Part shown: in pieces, positions 44,667 to 50,087 of the stretch | How the letters are laid out: each line of letters starts with the position of its first letter | How positions within the stretch are numbered: position 1 is the stretch's first letter | Assembly: GCF_001651875.1 (NCBI RefSeq) | Contig: NZ_LNQB01000074.1 | Location: 1-50,087, forward strand | Reading direction: 5' to 3' | DNA length: 50,087 bases | Source: Sinorhizobium saheli | GTDB lineage: Bacteria > Pseudomonadota > Alphaproteobacteria > Rhizobiales > Rhizobiaceae | Program-made: the position numbers and the translations under genes | Notes under the pieces: model-generated | Seen by the model: only the letters and a program-made list of their open reading frames with translations | What the model was told of the DNA's origin: nothing | Database searches by the model: none

Positions 44667-45080
44667 TTACTCTGCGATACGCTGCACGAAGCGCGTCTTG
44701 ACAGAGAGCTTGGCAGCGCCAAGACGAAGTGCCTCACGGGCGAGTTCTTCGCTGACACCATCGATCTCGAACATCATACGGCCGGGCTTGACCTTGCATG
44801 CCCAGTATTCCACCGAACCCTTACCCTTACCCATGCGGACTTCGGTCGGCTTGGCGGTGACCGGGACGTCCGGAAACACGCGGATCCAGACGCGGCCGGC
44901 GCGCTTCATGTGGCGGGTGATCGCGCGGCGGGCCGCTTCGATCTCGCGGGCGTTGACGCGGTTCGGCTCCTGGGCCTTCAGGCCGAATTCGCCGAAGGCG
45001 AGATCAGAACCGCCCTTGGCGACGCCCTTGATGCGGCCCTTGAACTGCTTGCGATACTTCGTACGCTTTGGCTGCAACAT
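44667..45080 (-). CDS. rplP: 50S ribosomal protein L16
   Basis: L16 helps position the acceptor arm of A-site tRNA. The 137-residue protein starts [20 protein letters not shown] and carries the conserved [20 protein letters not shown] segment. It lies 38 bases after rpsC and 12 before rpmC. Confidence 0.97.
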   Translation of the reverse strand: MLQPKRTKYRKQFKGRIKGVAKGGSDLAFGEFGLKAQEPNRVNAREIEAARRAITRHMKRAGRVWIRVFPDVPVTAKPTEVRMGKGKGSVEYWACKVKPGRMMFEIDGVSEELAREALRLGAAKLSVKTRFVQRIAE

Positions 45081-45118
45081 TTTTTTACTTCTCCGATATT
45101 GGCTGCCACGCGCGAATG

Positions 45119-45831
<713 letters not shown>

Positions 45832-45832
<1 letters not shown>

Positions 45833-46221
45833 TATGCGGCCTCCCCTTTGGCTTCCACTTCACGAACGACGATCGTCAAGTGCGAGAACGGCTTTTCGAC
45901 GCGCGATGCACGGCCGCGACCACGAGCGTGGAAGCGCTTCATCACGATCGACTTGCCAACAAAAGCTTCCGCGACGATGAGCGAATCAACGTCGAGGTCG
46001 TGGTTGTTCTCAGCGTTCGCGATCGCAGATTCAAGCGTCTTCTTGACCGTACCTGCAATGCGCTTGCGCGAGAACTCGAGTTCGGCCAGAGCGCGGTCGA
46101 CCTTCTTGCCACGGATCATCGCGGCAACGAGGTTGAGCTTCTGAGGGCTGACGCGGATCGTGCGCGCAACGGCCTGCGCCTCGTTATCCTTCAGCCGGCG
46201 TTCGGCTTTTGCCTTGCCCAT
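45832..46221 (-). CDS. rplV: 50S ribosomal protein L22
   Basis: L22 lines the exit tunnel and its loop is a macrolide-resistance site. The 129-residue protein has [20 protein letters not shown] near the start, the long beta hairpin around [20 protein letters not shown], and ends [13 protein letters not shown] chose the ATG for [10 protein letters not shown], two bases after the rpsS stop; a longer open frame upstream runs through rpsS. Confidence 0.96.
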
Positions 46222-46223
46222 TG

Positions 46224-46502
46224 TTACTTCCTCTTCGCTTTCTTGTCCGCGCCATGACCGTAATAGGTCCGGGTCGGAGCGAATTCGCCGAACTTGTGAC
46301 CGACCATTTCCTCGGTCACAGAAACGGGAATGTGCTTGTTGCCGTTGTAGACGCCGAAGGTCAGACCGACGAACTGCGGAAGGATCGTGGAGCGACGGCT
46401 CCACATCTTGATCACTTCGTTGCGACCGCCTTCGCGAACCTTCTCAGCCTTCTTGAGAAGATAGCCGTCAACAAACGGACCTTTCCAAACTGAACGAGCC
46501 AC
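46224..46502 (-). CDS. rpsS: 30S ribosomal protein S19
   Basis: The 92-residue protein is in the head of the small subunit next to S13. The start [20 protein letters not shown] and the motif [20 protein letters not shown] followed by [15 protein letters not shown] are typical. It starts 15 bases after rplB. Confidence 0.97.
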   Translation of the reverse strand: MARSVWKGPFVDGYLLKKAEKVREGGRNEVIKMWSRRSTILPQFVGLTFGVYNGNKHIPVSVTEEMVGHKFGEFAPTRTYYGHGADKKAKRK

Positions 46503-46517
46503 TTGAGACTTCCTCTC

Positions 46518-47354
46518 TTACTTCTTGCGCTGATGACGCGAGCGCATGATGAACTTGTCGGTCGACTTGTTGGAGCGCGTGCGCTTGCCCTTCGTCGGCT
46601 TGCCCCACGGGGTGACCGGATGACGGCCACCGGACGTGCGGCCTTCACCACCGCCGTGCGGATGGTCGACCGGGTTCATGACGACGCCGCGTACATGCGG
46701 GCGCTTGCCGCGCCAACGCGAACGGCCGGCCTTACCGTCATTGATGTTGCCGTGATCGGGGTTCGATACAGCACCGATCGATGCGAGGCAAGAGCCGTGC
46801 ACCAGGCGCTGTTCGCCCGAGTTCAGGCGCAGGATCGCCATGCCCTGGTCGCGGCCGACGAGCTGCGCGTAGGTTCCGGCGGAGCGGGCGATCTGGCCGC
46901 CCTTGCCCGGCTTCATCTCCACATTGTGGATGATGGAGCCGACCGGGATGTACTGCAGCGGCATCGCGTTGCCGGGCTTGACGTCGACGGCCTTTTCCGA
47001 GGCGATGACCTTGTCGCCGGCAGCCAGGCGCTGCGGCGCCAGGATATAGGCCTGCTCACCGTCGGCATAGTTGACGAGCGCGATGAAGGCGGTGCGGTTC
47101 GGGTCGTATTCCAGACGCTCGACCGTGCCTTCGACGTCGAACTTGCGACGCTTGAAGTCGACCAGACGGTAGGACCGCTTGTGACCGCCGCCCTGAAAGC
47201 GGACGGTGATGCGGCCCAGGTTGTTGCGACCGCCCTTGGAGGACAGGCCCTCGGTCAGCGCCTTGACCGGCTTGCCCTTGTAGAGGCCGGACCGGTCCAC
47301 GATGACCAGTTGGCGCTGGCTCGGCGTCGTCGGACTGAAACTTTTCAATGCCAT
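46518..47354 (-). CDS. rplB: 50S ribosomal protein L2
   Basis: L2 is a core 23S-binding protein near the peptidyl transferase centre and is needed for subunit joining. The 278-residue protein starts [20 protein letters not shown] and contains [20 protein letters not shown] and the conserved [20 protein letters not shown] with its functional His. It is 43 bases after rplW. Confidence 0.97.
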   Translation of the reverse strand: MALKSFSPTTPSQRQLVIVDRSGLYKGKPVKALTEGLSSKGGRNNLGRITVRFQGGGHKRSYRLVDFKRRKFDVEGTVERLEYDPNRTAFIALVNYADGEQAYILAPQRLAAGDKVIASEKAVDVKPGNAMPLQYIPVGSIIHNVEMKPGKGGQIARSAGTYAQLVGRDQGMAILRLNSGEQRLVHGSCLASIGAVSNPDHGNINDGKAGRSRWRGKRPHVRGVVMNPVDHPHGGGEGRTSGGRHPVTPWGKPTKGKRTRSNKSTDKFIMRSRHQRKK

Positions 47355-47397
47355 TTTCTTGTTCCCTTTTGGGTTTTTACCCTAATGGGCCTATCCG

Positions 47398-47691
47398 TTA
47401 GAGACCGGTGGAGACGTCGATGGACTGACCTTCGGCGAGCGTGACGATCGCCTTCTTCACGTCCTTCTGCTTCCCGGCGAAGCCGCGGAAACGCTTCAGC
47501 TTACCCTTGCGGAGGAGCGTGTTCACGGCTGTGACCTTGACGCCGAACAGGGCTTCGACAGCGGCCTTGATCTCAGGCTTCGAAGCACCCTTGGCGACGT
47601 TGAAGACGACCTGGTTCTGTTCCGAGACCAGCGTCGACTTTTCGGTGATCGAGGGAGAGACGATCACGTCGTAGTGGCGAAGATCCGTCAT
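47398..47691 (-). CDS. rplW: 50S ribosomal protein L23
   Basis: L23 lies at the exit tunnel and docks trigger factor and the signal recognition particle. The 97-residue protein has [20 protein letters not shown] near the start, then [20 protein letters not shown]. Its ATG overlaps the rplD stop by four bases, indicating coupled translation. Confidence 0.97.
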   Translation of the reverse strand: MTDLRHYDVIVSPSITEKSTLVSEQNQVVFNVAKGASKPEIKAAVEALFGVKVTAVNTLLRKGKLKRFRGFAGKQKDVKKAIVTLAEGQSIDVSTGL

Positions 47692-48308
47692 TTGAACCGC
47701 TCCTCCAGAGCTTCCACGGCAGCCTTGGAAAGCACGAGCTTGCCACGGCGCAGAATGTCGTAAACGTTGATGCCCTGGACCGGCAGAACGTCCACGTTCG
47801 GGATGTTCTGGGCTGCGAGCTTGAAGTTGTTCTCGATCTCGGCGCCGCCGATAATCAGAGCGTTGGTGAGGCCGAGCGAGGCGAAAGCACCGGCCAGCGC
47901 CTTCGTCTTTGCTTCCTTGGCGACGAGATCGTCGAGGACGATGATCTCTTCAGCCTTCAGCTTGGCCGACAGTGCGTGGCGAAGACCGAGCGCGCGGATC
48001 TTCTTCGGCAGGTCGTGCGCATGGCTGCGGACGACCGGGCCGTGCGCCTTGCCACCGCCACGGAACTGCGGCGCACGAGCGGAATGGTGACGGGCGCGGC
48101 CGGTACCCTTCTGCTTGTACATCTTGGCGCCGGTGCGGGAGACTTCCGCGCGGCCCTTGGCCTTGTGGGTGCCCTGCTGACGCTTGGCGAGCTGCCAGCG
48201 AACGACGCGGGCGATGATGTCTTCACGGGGTTCGAGGCCGAAAATGGCGTCAGAAAGGGAAACCTTTCCCGCGTCCTTGCCCTCGAGGGTTTTGACGGTG
48301 AGATCCAT
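47688..48308 (-). CDS. rplD: 50S ribosomal protein L4
   Basis: L4 reaches into the exit tunnel; in gammaproteobacteria it also represses the S10 operon, a role not shown here. The 206-residue protein has the loop [18 protein letters not shown] segment ([20 protein letters not shown]) and the end EALEERFK. It starts 12 bases after rplC. Confidence 0.96.
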   Translation of the reverse strand: MDLTVKTLEGKDAGKVSLSDAIFGLEPREDIIARVVRWQLAKRQQGTHKAKGRAEVSRTGAKMYKQKGTGRARHHSARAPQFRGGGKAHGPVVRSHAHDLPKKIRALGLRHALSAKLKAEEIIVLDDLVAKEAKTKALAGAFASLGLTNALIIGGAEIENNFKLAAQNIPNVDVLPVQGINVYDILRRGKLVLSKAAVEALEERFK

Positions 48309-48320
48309 TATGCGGCTCCC

Positions 48321-49007
48321 TTACTTCGATGCTGCGGCGCGCACTGCGGCCGGGCGCGGTGCGCCTTCCGGAGTGCCCGACTTGATTGCGTCGCGAACCA
48401 CGATCCAGGAACCCTTGGAGCCGGGAACGGCGCCCTTGACCAGGATCAGACCGCGGTCTTCGTCGGTCGATACGACTTCGAGGTTCTGCGTGGTGACGCG
48501 CGTCTGGCCCATGTGACCAGCCATGCGCTTGCCCTTCCAGACCCGGCCCGGATCCTGGTTCGAACCGGTCGAACCATGCGAGCGGTGCGATACGGAAACG
48601 CCGTGCGTCGCACGCAGGCCGCCGAAGTTGTGACGCTTGATCGCGCCGGCAAAACCCTTACCGATCGTGGTGCCGGTTACGTCCACCAGCTGGCCGGCGA
48701 CGAAATGGCTGGCCGTCAGTTCGGCGCCAATTTCGATCAGATTGTCGGCGCTCACGCGGAACTCGACGAGCTTCGCCTTCGGCTCGACGCTCGCGGCGGC
48801 AAAATGGCCGCGCAGAGCCTTCGTCGTGTTCTTCACCTTGGAGCGGCCGGCACCCAGCTGAACTGCGGTATAGCCGTTCTTGTCTTCCGTGCGGTGGGCC
48901 ACTACCTGGCAGTTCTCCAGCCGCAAAACTGTTACCGGGATATGCTCGCCGGCGTCGTTGTAGACGCGGGTCATTCCCACTTTCTGTGCAATCACACCTG
49001 AACGCAT
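48321..49007 (-). CDS. rplC: 50S ribosomal protein L3
   Basis: L3 is one of the first proteins bound to 23S rRNA and approaches the peptidyl transferase centre. The 228-residue protein starts [20 protein letters not shown] and has the conserved [20 protein letters not shown] and [20 protein letters not shown] segments. A C-terminal Ala-rich extension ([14 protein letters not shown]) is present. It follows rpsJ after 122 bases. Confidence 0.96.
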   Translation of the reverse strand: MRSGVIAQKVGMTRVYNDAGEHIPVTVLRLENCQVVAHRTEDKNGYTAVQLGAGRSKVKNTTKALRGHFAAASVEPKAKLVEFRVSADNLIEIGAELTASHFVAGQLVDVTGTTIGKGFAGAIKRHNFGGLRATHGVSVSHRSHGSTGSNQDPGRVWKGKRMAGHMGQTRVTTQNLEVVSTDEDRGLILVKGAVPGSKGSWIVVRDAIKSGTPEGAPRPAAVRAAASK

Positions 49008-49129
49008 CGGTTCACGCCTCTTGTTTAGGGTTCCCGTCCGGTGCTACCCGCACCTTCCGGTTTCCTGTTCCTGGAAGCCGTTGGAGAAACTCCACGTACC
49101 TTCCTTGTTATTTCGGCTTGCGCCGGGTC

Positions 49130-49438
49130 TTACAGCTTGATCTCGACGTCGACGCCGGCGGCCAGATCGAGCTTCATCAGCGCATCCACCGTCTGCGGGG
49201 TCGGATCAACGATATCGAGAAGGCGCTTGTGCGTGCGCATCTCGAACTGTTCGCGGCTCTTCTTGTCGACGTGCGGCGACCGGTTGACCGTGAATTTCTC
49301 AATCCGGGTCGGAAGCGGCACGGGCCCGCGCACACTCGCACCGGTGCGCTTGGCCGTCGACACGATTTCGCGCGTGGAGGCATCGAGGATCCGGTGATCA
49401 AACGCCTTGAGGCGGATGCGGATATTCTGGCCGTTCAT
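49130..49438 (-). CDS. rpsJ: 30S ribosomal protein S10
   Basis: S10 is a head protein that also binds NusB in transcription antitermination. The 102-residue protein starts [20 protein letters not shown] and has the conserved [20 protein letters not shown] loop. I rejected an upstream in-frame ATG 14 codons earlier because the family starts at MNGQ. It is the first gene of the S10 operon, 146 bases after tuf. Confidence 0.96.
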
Positions 49439-49525
49439 TCGACTTGTCCTTGCTCGTGTTTCCGGTGTGCTTTCACGCACACACTTGAACTTCTGAATTC
49501 GTTTCGCCTAAGCCGCTTCTTTTCA

Positions 49526-49559
49526 AAAATCGCAGGGACATGGACGACCATGTCCCTGC
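49526..49559 (-). terminator. Terminator after tuf
   Basis: GCAGGGACATGG pairs with CCATGTCCCTGC (perfect 12-base stem, 4-base loop) and is followed on the minus strand by GATTTTTG. A second hairpin (AAACGGC-GTAA-GCCGTTT, 49562-49579) lies between it and the tuf stop. They probably stop most tuf transcription before rpsJ. Confidence 0.85.
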
Positions 49560-49584
49560 AGAAACGGCGTAAGCCGTTTTCTCG

Positions 49585-50087
<503 letters not shown>

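Overview
The window looks like a chromosomal segment of an alphaproteobacterial rhizobium, most likely Sinorhizobium/Ensifer. The evidence is the GC-rich coding sequence, the order tuf-S10-spc-alpha with adk between secY and rpsM, a degP/rarA-msrPQ block beside rplQ, promoters of the rhizobial type (CTTG-N17-CTAYAT) and of the EcfG/RpoE2 type (GGAAC-N16/17-CGTT), and several copies of a palindromic intergenic element like the Rhizobium-specific mosaic repeats. I see no prophage, transposase, plasmid gene or CRISPR array.

Positions 1-13,300 hold mixed housekeeping and envelope genes: a transglutaminase-like cysteine protease, a D,D-carboxypeptidase with SPOR domain, DUF1489, L-serine dehydratase, two membrane proteins, a small methyltransferase, a MerR regulator with its operator, the Mg transporter MgtE, a peptide deformylase-like pseudoenzyme, a small lipoprotein and a stress-promoter-driven membrane protein. 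Positions 13,364-18,215 are the three-gene stress operon prkA-DUF444-spoVR (minus strand) behind an EcfG-type promoter.

Positions 18,216-29,800 hold a DUF1326 gene divergent from an HxlR-type regulator, tRNA-Leu(GAG), lipB, an XRE regulator, a copC-copD fusion carrying an in-frame repeat, DUF188, DUF1345, S-formylglutathione hydrolase, DUF1883, the overlapping set rluC-HAD phosphatase-ATP12 chaperone, and a guanidinium exporter under a guanidine-II (mini-ykkC) riboswitch. Positions 29,950-34,680 hold rarA, a Deg-family protease and the periplasmic methionine sulfoxide reductase system msrPQ.

From 34,720 to the right edge everything is on the minus strand and forms the ribosomal protein cluster: tuf (partial), S10 operon (rpsJ to rpsQ), spc operon (rplN to secY-adk) and alpha operon (rpsM-rpsK-rpoA-rplQ). 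It is broken by hairpins or terminators after tuf, rplO, rpsM and rplQ, and by long spacers, so it is probably several transcription units.

The most notable observations are the mosaic repeat translated inside CopCD, repeat halves that begin on the stop codons of spoVR and the HxlR gene, the guanidine-II riboswitch, the deformylase-like protein that has lost metal ligands, two EcfG promoters, and two adjacent tetraloop hairpins with a U-tract ahead of rluC.
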